From positions 124,001 to 188,000 of the forward strand of contig NZ_LQQO01000011.1 of NCBI RefSeq assembly GCF_001619955.1: a stretch of 64,000 nt of DNA, read 5' to 3'. The stretch is from Sphingomonas hankookensis. GTDB taxonomy: Bacteria > Pseudomonadota > Alphaproteobacteria > Sphingomonadales > Sphingomonadaceae. This document shows positions 43,783 to 53,651 of this stretch, one piece after another (position 1 is the stretch's first letter; each line of letters starts with the position of its first letter). The notes beneath the pieces were generated by a model. The model saw only the letters and a program-made list of their open reading frames with translations. It was not told the origin of the DNA and made no database searches. The position numbers were made by a program, and so were the translations under genes.

Positions 43783-46290
43783 TCAATCGGCCTTGCGCAG
43801 GCCCCACTGGTCATAGGCGAAGCGATACGACCCGATCGAGAACCCATGCGCATCTCTCGCCTCGACCGCCGCATCCCCGACGCCCGGCGCCATCCACGCC
43901 GGAATGGCGATCCGGTCGACAGTCCCCCCGAACGCCCCGGCCAACGGCTGCGCCAGATCGACCAGCAGGTCGCGCGCACCCAGCCGCGTCGCCACCGCCT
44001 CGCCCCCGTCGAACGGCAGCCATTCGGTAAAGCGCCGCCGGAAGTCCAGCGCCACCTGCCCCGCCGCCTGGGCATCGACCGCCGCGCCGCCGTTGCGCTC
44101 GTTGCGGTGGTTCTGCCACGCCACCCCCAGCCGCTCCGCCAGTGCGTCGAGCAGTTCGGGATGCAGCGCCCGTTCGACCAGCAGCCGATTGTCGCGCGGA
44201 ATGGCGATGTCCGGCCGGTCCTCCAGCAGCGCCAGCGTCGCCTCGACCGGCAACAGGTCGGGATAGGGCGCCACCCGCCTCGCCCCGCCCAGCCCGTGCA
44301 GCGCCCGCCCCTTCAGCAACGGCGTCAAATCCCGCTCCGCCGGCCGCAGCACGATCGCCCGCGCCTCCGCAAACGCCCCCCGCTCCGCCCGAGCATGCCG
44401 ATGCAACCGCCCGATCCGTTGCAGCAGCACGTCGACCGGCGCGAGATCGGTCAGCAGCAGATCGGCATCGATGTCGAGCGACTGTTCCAGCGTCTGCGTG
44501 CCCACCAGCACCCGCCCGCCACGCCCGCGCCCCTTGCCGAACGCCGCGGTCACCGCCGTGTCCAGCCTTTCGCGGTCCGTCGCCGCAAAGCGCCCATGAT
44601 GGACCGTCGCCACCCCCTCCACCGCAAAGGCCAGTTCGGGCGCCAGCTCCGCCACCGCCTGCGCCACCGCGACCGCCCCGGCCACGCTGTTGCGCACCAC
44701 CAGCACCGCCGCCCCGTCGCGCGCCGCCTCCACCGCCCGCATCGCGATCGCCGACGCATCCTCCATGATCGGCGCGACCTCGACCCTGACCTGCTTGTCG
44801 CGTCCGGTCGCCCCGCGCGCCGCCCGCGGTGCCACGCCGCGCCCCGACAACGCCGGATAGGGCACTGCCTCCGCCGCTTCGGGCGACAGTGGCGTCTGCC
44901 GCAACAGCCGCGCCCGCGCGCCCGATCCCAGCGTCGCCGACAGCAGCAACGCCTTCCCGCCCGCCGCGCCATGCTGGTCGAGCAGCCGTTCGAGCAGCCC
45001 GGTCATATAGGCATCCGACGCATGGACCTCGTCGACCACCAAAAGGCTGCGCGCCAGCACGCTGGACCGGAACAGCGCATGCTTGACCGGCAGGACCCCC
45101 AGCAACGCCTGATCGATCGTCCCCACCGCCACCCGCGCCGCCAGAAAACGATTGGCCCGCTCCGCCGCCCACCGCTCCTCGCCCGTGGCGCCATCGTCCC
45201 AGCGCACCGCATAGCCCGGCAACGCCTGCCCGCTCGCATCGCCCGCCTTCAGATACCCCGGCACCGCCAGCACCGCGCGGGGACCATCCGCCCCCCATAC
45301 CGAGGTCAGCATCGCATCGACCCGCCGCTGCAACTGCACCGCCGCCGACCGGGTCGGCAGCGCGAAGAACAGCCCGTCGACCTGTCCCGCGCGCCGCAGC
45401 TCCAGCCAGCGCCACAGCGCCGCCTCGGTCTTGCCCGACCCCGTCTCCGCCTCGATCAGCGCGACCGGCCCCCAATCGCCCGCCGCCGTCTGAAAGTCGT
45501 AGGGCGCATTGCCGAATGCCGCGACGAAATCGCCCGCCGGCGTGTCGAGCGCCAGCAGCCCCCGCGCCTCCGCCGCCGCCAGCGCCGCCTCCGCCCGCAG
45601 GGCGACCCGCTCTGCACCATGCGGCCCCGCCACCGGAAAGCGCTTGCTGTCCGATCCCAGCCAGTCCGCCAGCGTCACCAGCCCGGCAAACAACGCCACG
45701 AAGCGCGGCGCCAACGGGAGTGGCGGCCCGGCCTCCCACGCCCGCGGCCAGCGTTCGCGAACCGCCTCGATCAGCGGCACGACGGCGGCAGCAGGATCGC
45801 CGTCCCCCTCGGGCATCCAATGCCGGTTATGCCTGCCCCAATCGAGCGACGTCGCCGCTTCGTGAAACTCGCCCAGCGGCTTGCCATGATGCGCCATCAC
45901 CGCCGCGAAATGCTGTTCGGCATCCCAGTCGTCGATCATCGCCTGCAACGCGACCGCCGCCGGCGTCCGCTTGAGCTTCGAATGGTTCAGCAGTGCGGCG
46001 ACCTGGCCGGTATGACCGATCAACTCCGCCGCCGGATCGATCCGCGCCTGAAACCCGCGATTGGCCTTGCCCAGATCGTGCAGCGCCGCCAGCACCGCCA
46101 ATCGCGAGATATCCTGCTCGCCGAGCGCCCGCCCCGCCGCCGCCTCCAGCGGACCGCGCCACGCCTGCAAGACGATCTCCGCCACCGCCCCGACGTCGAG
46201 GCAATGATCGACCAGCGGCAGCGCGGCCACCACGACCTTCTCCTCGTTCCGCAACAGCTTGGCCCAGGGGCGTTGCAGGTCGGGCATCAT
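43783..46290 (-). CDS. cas3: Type I-E Cas3 helicase-nuclease
   Basis: Effector of CRISPR interference: recruited by Cascade, it nicks and processively degrades target DNA. 835 aa from the ATG at 46290 (GGAG six bases upstream). The HD nuclease is N-terminal: His29 in LVDHCLDVG, His71-Asp72 in ALHDLGK, then VMAHHGKPL. The SF2 helicase follows: Walker A AETGSGKTE (about residue 286), motif II VVDEVHASDAYM (about 420), SAT motif LLLSATL and motif VI QRIGRLHRH. The DEVH-x-DAYM form is typical of I-E. It is transcribed leftward, away from the other cas genes, which begin 12.6 kb to the right beyond the DISARM genes. Confidence 0.95.
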   Translation of the reverse strand: MMPDLQRPWAKLLRNEEKVVVAALPLVDHCLDVGAVAEIVLQAWRGPLEAAAGRALGEQDISRLAVLAALHDLGKANRGFQARIDPAAELIGHTGQVAALLNHSKLKRTPAAVALQAMIDDWDAEQHFAAVMAHHGKPLGEFHEAATSLDWGRHNRHWMPEGDGDPAAAVVPLIEAVRERWPRAWEAGPPLPLAPRFVALFAGLVTLADWLGSDSKRFPVAGPHGAERVALRAEAALAAAEARGLLALDTPAGDFVAAFGNAPYDFQTAAGDWGPVALIEAETGSGKTEAALWRWLELRRAGQVDGLFFALPTRSAAVQLQRRVDAMLTSVWGADGPRAVLAVPGYLKAGDASGQALPGYAVRWDDGATGEERWAAERANRFLAARVAVGTIDQALLGVLPVKHALFRSSVLARSLLVVDEVHASDAYMTGLLERLLDQHGAAGGKALLLSATLGSGARARLLRQTPLSPEAAEAVPYPALSGRGVAPRAARGATGRDKQVRVEVAPIMEDASAIAMRAVEAARDGAAVLVVRNSVAGAVAVAQAVAELAPELAFAVEGVATVHHGRFAATDRERLDTAVTAAFGKGRGRGGRVLVGTQTLEQSLDIDADLLLTDLAPVDVLLQRIGRLHRHARAERGAFAEARAIVLRPAERDLTPLLKGRALHGLGGARRVAPYPDLLPVEATLALLEDRPDIAIPRDNRLLVERALHPELLDALAERLGVAWQNHRNERNGGAAVDAQAAGQVALDFRRRFTEWLPFDGGEAVATRLGARDLLVDLAQPLAGAFGGTVDRIAIPAWMAPGVGDAAVEARDAHGFSIGSYRFAYDQWGLRKAD

Positions 46291-46403
46291 CGGCATCTCC
46301 ATCCCGGCATGGTCGACGCTACCGGCGTTCGCGGCAAGGCAATTGATCCGAAACGGATGTTCCGGAAGTGACCGGCCGACATTCAGCGACGACCCGCCCC
46401 CCC

Positions 46404-46490
46404 TCGTCACCCCGGACTTGATCCGGGGTCCCCCTTCTTCTGCCACGCCCGCGCAGGCAAGCGGGACCCCGGATCAAGTCCGGGGTGACG
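46404..46490. repeat. Family-B palindromic repeat between cas3 and drmD
   Basis: Left arm cgtcaccccggacttgatcc and right arm ggatcaagtccggggtgacg are perfect inverted 20-mers around a ggtcccccttcttc...aagcgggacc centre. It occupies the middle of the 342-bp divergent gap 46291-46632, leaving about 110 bp on the cas3 side and 140 bp on the drmD side for promoters, which I cannot place. No CRISPR repeat is present here. Confidence 0.88.
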
Positions 46491-46632
46491 GATGGGCTTT
46501 TGACCAACGGATCATCCTCCACCTGTTCGGGAAGAATATCCCAACGACGCCCATCACCGCGAAACCGGACCCAACCGCCATTGGCACCCCCCGCCCCCGC
46601 CCCCCACCCTCGCGCCCGAGAGGGGAACCGTC

Positions 46633-49600
46633 ATGGCCAGCAGCATCCGCACGCCCCAGCCCGGCGTCGGCCAGTTCGTGTCGCTGCGCGGGCGGCTGTG
46701 GATGGTCGAGGCGCAGCCCGACGGCCCCTATGACGGCCACCGCCTCGCCTGCATCGACGACGACGCCAGCGGCGAGGATGCCCGCATACTGTGGAGCGCG
46801 GAGGTCGACGCGCGGCTGCACGATGAGGAGGCATGGGCCTCGCTCGGCCGCGAAGGCGGCGTGCTCGGCGGCGATGCCGCCAGCTTCTCCGCCTATCTGC
46901 GCACCGTCCGCTGGCGCACCGCGACCGCGGCCGAACGCGACCTGTTCCAGGCGCCGTTCCGCGCCGGCATCCGGCTCGATCCCTATCAGCTGCTGCCCTT
47001 ACGCAAGGCGCTGCGCCTGCCGCGCGTCAACCTGCTGATCGCCGACGATGTGGGCTTGGGCAAGACGGTCGAGGCCGGGCTGGTGCTGCGCGAGATGCTG
47101 CTGCGCCGCCGCGTCGATTATACCGTCGTCCTCGCCCCGGCCGCGATGACCGGCCAGTGGCGCGACGAATTGCAGAGCAAGTTCGGCCTCGCCTTCGACA
47201 TCATCGACGCCCGCCATCTCGAAGCGCTGCGCCGCCGTCGCGGCTATGGCGCGAACCCTTGGGGCTCGGGATCGCGCTTCATCCTGTCGCACCGGCTGCT
47301 GGGCGACGAAGCCTATGTCGCTCCGTTGCGCGACGTGCTGGAGGATTTTCGCGCCCGCTCGCTGCTGATCCTTGACGAGGCGCATCATGCCGCCCCGTCC
47401 GGTGGCGGGCGCTATGCGATCGAAAGCCAGTTCACCCGATCCTTACGCGACCTGTCCGACCGGTTCGAACATCGGCTGTTCCTCTCGGCGACACCGCATA
47501 ACGGCCACCCGAACAGCTTCGCCACCCTGCTCGAACTGCTTGATCCGCAGCGCTTCACGCGCGGGGTCGCGGTGCGGCCCGCAGACCTCGAACCGGTCAT
47601 GGTCCGCCGCCTCAAAAGCGACCTGCGCGCACTCGGCGAACGCTTCCCCGAACGCCTGGTCGAACCGATCGTCCTCGACCATCTGCCGGAAACCGCCCCC
47701 GAACTCGCGCTCGCCGCGATGCTCGCCGACTATCGCGCCCTGCGCGAGGCGCGGATCGCCACCCTGCCCCCCGCCCGCCGCGCGCAGGCACGCCTCGGCT
47801 TCGTCGGCCTGCAACAGCGCCTCCTCTCCTCGATCCCCGCCTTCGCCCGCACGCTGAAGGTCCATATTGACGGCCTCGACCGCGCCATCGCCGGGGCGGC
47901 AGCGACCACGCCGGTCGAAGACCCCGAACCCGACGCCCCTGACCTCGCCGCGCAGGAGGACACCGCGCTCGACCTGCTCGACCGCAGCGACGAAGCCCGC
48001 GCCCGCGCCGAAGCACTGGCCGGCGCACGGGACACCCCGCCCGCCCGCCTCGCCGCCGAACGCGCCCATGCCGCCGCGATGCTGGCGCTGGCCGAAACCG
48101 CCCGCACCGCCCCCGACGCGCGCGTCCGCTGGATCGTCGACTGGGCGCGCGCCAACCTGCTCGACGCCGATGGCGGCTGGCGCGACCGGCGGCTGATCCT
48201 GTTCACCGAATATGAGGATACCCGCCGCTGGCTCCAGCGCCAGCTCTCGGTACTGACCGACCCCGCCGACCCCTACGAAGCCGAACGGATCGACAGCTTC
48301 ACCGGCATCACCTCGACCGAACGGCGCGAGGATATCAAGCGCGCCTTCAACGATCCGACCAACCCGCTTCGCATCCTGATCTGCACCGACGCCGCGCGCG
48401 AAGGCATCAACCTGCAGTCGCAGTGCCACGACCTGATCCATGTCGACCTGCCCTGGAACCCGTCGCGCCTCGAACAACGCAACGGCCGCATCGACCGGAA
48501 ACTGCAACCGGCCGACACGGTCACCTGCCGCTATTTCACCTATGCCCAGCGGCCCGAGGACGTCGTGCTCGACGCGCTGGTCCGCAAGACGGAGGCGATC
48601 CGGCGCCAGCTCGGCTCCGCCGGACAGGTATTGGGCGACCGCATCGCCGAGAGTTTCCGCAGCGGCATCGACCGCGACGGGGCCCGCGACCTCGCCACCC
48701 GCATCCGCGATGCGGAGGCCGATGCCCGCGTCGCCGCCGCCGTGCGCGACCTCGACGACACCGCCGACGCCCGCCTGGCGCGCCTGCGCCGCGAACAGGC
48801 CGATCTGGCCGGCGCGCTGGAAAAGGCACGCACGCGGGTCGGCGTCGACCCGGACGAGCTGCAATCGGTGGTCGAACTCGCGCTCAACCGATCGGGCGGC
48901 GCATGGACCATGCCCGGTACGGTCGGCGAAACGCCCGTCTTCGCGCTCGACGAACCGCGCCTCGCCGGCGATCCCAGCTGGACCCCGCTGATCGACGAAC
49001 TGCGCGCACGCCCCGTCCGGCCCGGCGAGCGTCCCGGCGAATGGCGCGCCAGTCCCGACGCCGCCGTCCGCCGCATCAGCTTCGCGCCCGCGATCCTGCA
49101 CGACGGCCGCGACGCCGGCGATGTTGTACAGCTTCACCTCGAACACCGCCTCGTCCGACGCCTCCTCGGCCGGTTCCTGTCGGCCGGGTTCCGGCAGGGG
49201 CTGGAGCGTTGCTGCGTCATCCGCACCGCGACCACCGCCAGCCCCCGTGTCGTCCTGCTCGGCCGCCTCGCCCTCTACGGCGAACATGCAGCCCGGCTGC
49301 ATGAGGAAGTGCTGAGCGTCGCCGCCGACTGGCGCGACGACGCCCCGTTGCGTCCGCTCGCCGAAGGACGCGAGGCGGAAGCGCGCGTGCTGGACGAACT
49401 GCTGGCCGCGCTGCGCGACGCGACCGACGCCGACCCCGACACCGTGCGCATCGCGACCGCCCACGCCGCGCGCAACGTCGCCGACCTCCGCCCCGCGCTG
49501 ACCGAACGCGCCGACGCCCGTGCCGCCCGTGTCGCGCAGGACCTCACCCGCCGCGCCGCTGCCGAGGCGCAGGGGCTGGAGACGCTGCTCAAACAGCGCA

Positions 49601-49827
49601 TCGCCCGGATCCTGCGCGAACGCGGGTCCGATACCGGACAGCTTGACCTGCTGCTTGACCCTGCGGAAGCACGGCAGCGCGCCGCCGACCGCCGCTCCTG
49701 GGATCGCGCCGCCACCCGGCTCGACGACGAACTGGTCCGCGAACCCGAACGCCTCCGCGCCGCCGCCCGCATCCACGCCACCCGGCTGGAGCCGATCGGG
49801 CTGGTCTATCTCTGGCCGACGGCATGA
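46633..49827 (+). CDS. drmD: DISARM SNF2-like helicase DrmD
   Basis: 1064-aa SWI2/SNF2-type DNA translocase, the class-defining component of class 1 DISARM. Motif I is ADDVGLGKTVEAG (residues 138-150), motif II LILDEAHHA (Asp248), motif III LSATPHNG (about 285), and motif VI EQRNGRIDR (about 615). Motif V DAAREGINLQ lies just before it. A long C-terminal extension (about 650-1064) is Arg/Glu/Ala-rich and helical, probably a partner- or DNA-binding part. ATG preceded by AGAGGGG. First gene of the rightward operon; overlaps drmMI by ATGA. RapA-like SNF2 proteins share motifs, but the set of neighbours decides the call. Confidence 0.9.
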   Translation: MASSIRTPQPGVGQFVSLRGRLWMVEAQPDGPYDGHRLACIDDDASGEDARILWSAEVDARLHDEEAWASLGREGGVLGGDAASFSAYLRTVRWRTATAAERDLFQAPFRAGIRLDPYQLLPLRKALRLPRVNLLIADDVGLGKTVEAGLVLREMLLRRRVDYTVVLAPAAMTGQWRDELQSKFGLAFDIIDARHLEALRRRRGYGANPWGSGSRFILSHRLLGDEAYVAPLRDVLEDFRARSLLILDEAHHAAPSGGGRYAIESQFTRSLRDLSDRFEHRLFLSATPHNGHPNSFATLLELLDPQRFTRGVAVRPADLEPVMVRRLKSDLRALGERFPERLVEPIVLDHLPETAPELALAAMLADYRALREARIATLPPARRAQARLGFVGLQQRLLSSIPAFARTLKVHIDGLDRAIAGAAATTPVEDPEPDAPDLAAQEDTALDLLDRSDEARARAEALAGARDTPPARLAAERAHAAAMLALAETARTAPDARVRWIVDWARANLLDADGGWRDRRLILFTEYEDTRRWLQRQLSVLTDPADPYEAERIDSFTGITSTERREDIKRAFNDPTNPLRILICTDAAREGINLQSQCHDLIHVDLPWNPSRLEQRNGRIDRKLQPADTVTCRYFTYAQRPEDVVLDALVRKTEAIRRQLGSAGQVLGDRIAESFRSGIDRDGARDLATRIRDAEADARVAAAVRDLDDTADARLARLRREQADLAGALEKARTRVGVDPDELQSVVELALNRSGGAWTMPGTVGETPVFALDEPRLAGDPSWTPLIDELRARPVRPGERPGEWRASPDAAVRRISFAPAILHDGRDAGDVVQLHLEHRLVRRLLGRFLSAGFRQGLERCCVIRTATTASPRVVLLGRLALYGEHAARLHEEVLSVAADWRDDAPLRPLAEGREAEARVLDELLAALRDATDADPDTVRIATAHAARNVADLRPALTERADARAARVAQDLTRRAAAEAQGLETLLKQRIARILRERGSDTGQLDLLLDPAEARQRAADRRSWDRAATRLDDELVREPERLRAAARIHATRLEPIGLVYLWPTA

Positions 49828-52800
49828 CCACCGGTCCCCACGACTGGATCGGCTACCTCCAGCCAGTCGGGCTGGTCGTCGCCCCCGCGGCGCTGACTCG
49901 CATCGGCGCATGGGTCACGCCGCAGGACGCCGCCGACAGCGCGGGGGTGGCAGCGGCGCTGGCCGAACCCGATCCGTGGCCGTTCTTCCGCGACGTTCTC
50001 GGCTGGCCGGCGGCACGCGTCGCCGGAGCGCCCGGCGGCCCCGCCCTGCCCGACACGCTGCGCATCGCCTTCCCCGAACTCGACGTCCTGCTCGAACCCG
50101 ACTGGGCGGTGCTGGCGGCGGACGGCACCCCGCAACTGCTGGTGCGGATCGAGGCGCCGGGGCTGCTGCTCGACCGGCGCGGCACGCTCGATGGATGGGA
50201 GGCGACGGCGCAGCAACGCTTCGAACGCCTCCTGCGCGAAACCGGCATCGGCGCGGGCGTCATCCTTGGGTCGCGCGAAACCGGCCGCCGCGAAGGCGCG
50301 ACCGTCGAACCGATCCTGCGCCTCGTCGTCGCCCCGCGCGGCGAAGTGTCGGGCCATATGAGCTGGCCGCTCCACGCCCTGTCCGATGTCGCCGGGCGCG
50401 GCATGCTGGCGGGGTTGAAGCTGCTGCTCGATACCCATGCCCTCTTCACCGGCCCGCCCTCGCACCGCCTCCCCGCGCTCCTCGCCGAAAGCCGTGCCGC
50501 GCAGGCCGACGTATCGAGCCGCCTCGCCGTTCAGGTGCTCGCCTCGCTGCACGAACTGCTGCGCGGTCTCGACGCCGCCGATCCCGCCCGCATCCGCGCG
50601 CTCGCCGAACACCGGCCGCAGCATCTCTACGAAGGCCTCCTGACCGTCCTGCTCCGCCTGATCTTCATTCTCTATGCCGAGGATCGCGCGCTGATGCCCT
50701 CGCAGCCCGGCGGCGCGGCGGCGACGCTGTACGAACAGGGCTATGCGCTGGGCGCGCTCCACCTGCGGCTGCGCGACGATGCCGCGCTCTATCCCGACAT
50801 AATGGACGAACGCCGCGGCGCCTGGGGGCAGCTGATCGCGCTGTTCCGCTTGGTCGGGCGCGGCGATCCGTCGGGATTCATGCAGGCGCGCGGCGGCAAG
50901 CTGTTCGACGAGGACGCCTTCCCCTTCCTGCTCGGCCGTGACAGCCCCGACGATCCGGAAGCGGTGCTGCCGGTCGGCGACGGCTGTGTGCTGCGCATGC
51001 TCGACGCGCTGCTGATCGACCAAGGCGAACGGCTCCACTATCGCGCGCTCAGCGTCGAACAGATCGGGTCGGTCTATGAAACCGTGATGGGCTTCACCGC
51101 CGAGTGCGCCCCCGCGGCGATGCTGGCGATCCGCGCGGGCAAGGCGAACCGCGTGCCGGTTTGGGTCGACCTATCGGCCCTTGCCGCCACACCGGCCAGC
51201 GAGCGCGAGAAGTGGCTGAAGACCGCCACCGGCCGCAGCGGCTGGCCGACCGCAGTTTCCCGCGCGCTACGCACCGCCACCGACGCGACGTCGCTCGCCG
51301 CCGCCCTCGCCCCCGTCGCCGACCACCGCGCCGCGCCGCGCGGCCATCCGGTCGCGGCCGGCACGCCGATCCTGCAACCGACCGAGGAACGCCGCCGCAC
51401 CGGCAGCCACTATACCCCGCCCAGCCTGACCGGCCCGATCGTCGCCCATGCCCTTGCCCCCGCCTTCGCCCGCATCGGTCCCGATGCCGGCCCCGCCGAC
51501 GTGATCGACCTGAAGGTCTGCGACCCCGCCGCCGGATCGGGCGCGTTCCTGGTGGACGCGTGCCGCCAGCTCGGCGAACGCCTCGTCGCCGCCTGGACCC
51601 GCTGGCCCGCGCAGCGCCCGACCATCCCGGCGGACGAGGACGAACTGCTGCATGCCAAGCGGCTGGTGGCGCAGCACTGCCTGCGCGGCGTCGACCGCAA
51701 CCCCCTCGCCATCGACCTGGCGAAACTCTCGCTCTGGCTGGAGACGCTGGCCAGCGCGCACGAATTCACCTTTCTCGACGCGGTACTGCGCTCGGGCGAC
51801 AGCCTGGTCGGCCTGCCCAATCCAAAGATCGTCGCGGTGACCTGGGACCGCGTCTCGCGCCAGCACGGCTTTGTCGAGGCGATCGTGCGCGACGGCATCG
51901 ACGCCGCCGCCGAACTGCGCCGGCTGATGCGGCAGGAGGCGGAGATCGCCCCCTATGCCGCGCAGGAACGCCGGCACCGGGCGGCAACCACCGCGCTCAC
52001 CCGGGCGCATCTCGTCGCCGATGCGATACTCTGGTCCTACTTCGCCGCCAACAAGACCCGCGACCGCGCGGCAAAACTGGCCGAGGTGCAGCAATGCGTC
52101 CTCGCCCCCACCCCCGAAAGCTGGGCGCAACTGGCGACATGGCAGGCGGCTCTCCGCGCTCCCCCGATCGGGATCGAGGCGTTCCACTGGGAACTCGCGT
52201 TCGAGGACGTTTTCAGCCGCCCCAATCCCGGATTTGACGCGATCATCGGCAACCCGCCCTTCGCCGGCAAGAACACCATCGCGGCGGGCAATGCCGCCGC
52301 CTATCCCGACTGGCTCAAGACGCTGCACGACGGCGCGCACGGCAATGCCGATCTCGCCGCCCATTTCTTCCGCCGCGCGTTCAGCCTGTTGCGCATCGGC
52401 GGCGCGTTTGGCCTGATCGCGACCAACACCATCCGGCAGGGCGACACCCGCGACACCGGCCTCACCCGCATCCTCGCCGACGGCGGCACCATCACCCGCG
52501 CCGTCAGCCGCCACGTCTGGGAAGGCGAAGCGGCGGTCGTCGTCGCACAGGTCTTCGTCACGAAGGGAGCGACGACGACCCCGCCCATCCTCGACGGCCG
52601 CCCGGTCCGCCGCATCTCGGCCTATCTGATGGAGGGCGATCTGGATGGATCACCAACTAAATTGCAGGCCAATGCAGGCACGGCTTTCGAAGGCACAAAG
52701 GTTTACGGCCCTGGCTTCCTGTTCCGCGACGACAAGCCGGCAAGCCCGGACAACACCATCGCCGCCATGCACGCACTACTTGCGCGCGCACCGGCATCGC

Positions 52801-53651
52801 GGGCGGTCATCCGCTCCTTCTTGGGCGGTGAGGAAGTTTATAACGACCCTCACCATCGTCCCTTCCGCTACGCCATCGACCTTACCGGTCTATCGTTGGA
52901 GGAAGCTGAAACGAGGTTTCCCGAAGCAGTCGAGCTGCTTCGGAACGTGGTGAAGCCGTATCGGGACACGGTGCGCAATCCGCGCACGCGCGATCGCTGG
53001 TGGCTTTACGAAGCGCCTCGACCCGGCCTGTATGCTGCTACCCGCAGGCTGAGTAGTCTGTTCGTGACAAGCTGCGCTGCGACCCCGCACTGGGCGCTGG
53101 TCCGCGTCGGCAATAACGGCCTTTTCGGTAACACCCTGTCGGTACTCGCCTTCGACTCCATGGCCGCCTTCGCCACGCTGCAATCCCGTGTCCACGAAGT
53201 CTGGGCACGCGCCTTCGCATCCTCGATGAAGGACGATCTGCGCTACACCCCGTCCGACTGCTTCGAAACCTTCCCCCTGCCGCCAGCCTTCGACACCGAC
53301 CCCACCCTCGAAGCCGCCGGCAAGTCCTACCACGACCACCGCGCGCAACTGATGATCGCGCGCGATCAGGGCATGACCCCGACCTATAACCGCTTCCACC
53401 GGGCAACCGACACCGACGCCGACATCGTGGAGCTTCGCGACCTGCACGCCGCCATCGATCGCGCGGTGCTGTCCGCCTATGGCTGGGACGACCTTGCCGC
53501 GCAGGCCGCGCCGGTCTTCCTCGCTCCCGACACCGAAGACGACCACCGCTACCGGGGCCGTCTGTTCTGGAACGCGCCGTTTCGCGATGCGGTGCTGGCC
53601 CGGCTGCTGCGACTGAACGAGGAACGCGCGAAAATGGAGCGGATGGCATGA
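49824..53651 (+). CDS. drmMI: DISARM class 1 adenine-specific DNA methyltransferase DrmMI
   Basis: 1275 aa, large gamma-type N6-adenine methyltransferase that would mark host DNA as self. SAM-binding motif I is KVCDPAAGSGAFLVDAC (Asp567). The catalytic motif IV is IIGNPPFAGK (Asn810-Pro-Pro-Phe). RRTGSHYTPPSL just ahead of motif I is typical of Eco57I/BREX-like enzymes. The first 500 residues have no known catalytic motif and may bind partners. The C-terminal part (about 940-1275) should hold target recognition; residues about 940-1110 are encoded with markedly less GC-biased codons than the rest. ATGA overlaps on both sides. PglX of BREX is excluded by the neighbours. Confidence 0.9.
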   Translation: MTTGPHDWIGYLQPVGLVVAPAALTRIGAWVTPQDAADSAGVAAALAEPDPWPFFRDVLGWPAARVAGAPGGPALPDTLRIAFPELDVLLEPDWAVLAADGTPQLLVRIEAPGLLLDRRGTLDGWEATAQQRFERLLRETGIGAGVILGSRETGRREGATVEPILRLVVAPRGEVSGHMSWPLHALSDVAGRGMLAGLKLLLDTHALFTGPPSHRLPALLAESRAAQADVSSRLAVQVLASLHELLRGLDAADPARIRALAEHRPQHLYEGLLTVLLRLIFILYAEDRALMPSQPGGAAATLYEQGYALGALHLRLRDDAALYPDIMDERRGAWGQLIALFRLVGRGDPSGFMQARGGKLFDEDAFPFLLGRDSPDDPEAVLPVGDGCVLRMLDALLIDQGERLHYRALSVEQIGSVYETVMGFTAECAPAAMLAIRAGKANRVPVWVDLSALAATPASEREKWLKTATGRSGWPTAVSRALRTATDATSLAAALAPVADHRAAPRGHPVAAGTPILQPTEERRRTGSHYTPPSLTGPIVAHALAPAFARIGPDAGPADVIDLKVCDPAAGSGAFLVDACRQLGERLVAAWTRWPAQRPTIPADEDELLHAKRLVAQHCLRGVDRNPLAIDLAKLSLWLETLASAHEFTFLDAVLRSGDSLVGLPNPKIVAVTWDRVSRQHGFVEAIVRDGIDAAAELRRLMRQEAEIAPYAAQERRHRAATTALTRAHLVADAILWSYFAANKTRDRAAKLAEVQQCVLAPTPESWAQLATWQAALRAPPIGIEAFHWELAFEDVFSRPNPGFDAIIGNPPFAGKNTIAAGNAAAYPDWLKTLHDGAHGNADLAAHFFRRAFSLLRIGGAFGLIATNTIRQGDTRDTGLTRILADGGTITRAVSRHVWEGEAAVVVAQVFVTKGATTTPPILDGRPVRRISAYLMEGDLDGSPTKLQANAGTAFEGTKVYGPGFLFRDDKPASPDNTIAAMHALLARAPASRAVIRSFLGGEEVYNDPHHRPFRYAIDLTGLSLEEAETRFPEAVELLRNVVKPYRDTVRNPRTRDRWWLYEAPRPGLYAATRRLSSLFVTSCAATPHWALVRVGNNGLFGNTLSVLAFDSMAAFATLQSRVHEVWARAFASSMKDDLRYTPSDCFETFPLPPAFDTDPTLEAAGKSYHDHRAQLMIARDQGMTPTYNRFHRATDTDADIVELRDLHAAIDRAVLSAYGWDDLAAQAAPVFLAPDTEDDHRYRGRLFWNAPFRDAVLARLLRLNEERAKMERMA

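Noticed and set aside
46291..46632. Possible CRISPR leader or array between cas3 and drmD.
   Set aside because: Only one family-B palindrome is present and no tandem repeat of 28-29 bp; the array is more likely beyond the right edge after cas2.
46633..49827. Reading the SNF2 protein as RapA/HepA, the RNA polymerase recycling factor.
   Set aside because: RapA-specific N-terminal Tudor-like domains are not evident, and the gene overlaps a DISARM methyltransferase.
47443..49911. Long open frames antisense to drmD, and likewise to the TPR gene (4118-5989), purA (14573-16009), cas3 (43681-46371) and other genes.
   Set aside because: They mirror the codon periodicity of strongly supported genes, have no recognisable domains and lack ribosome sites; they are by-products of high GC content.
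49824..53651. Reading the methyltransferase as BREX PglX or a stand-alone type IIG restriction enzyme.
   Set aside because: The neighbours are DrmD, DrmA and DUF1998 DrmB, not BrxA/B/C/Z/L, and no nuclease motif such as PD-ExK is visible in the protein.
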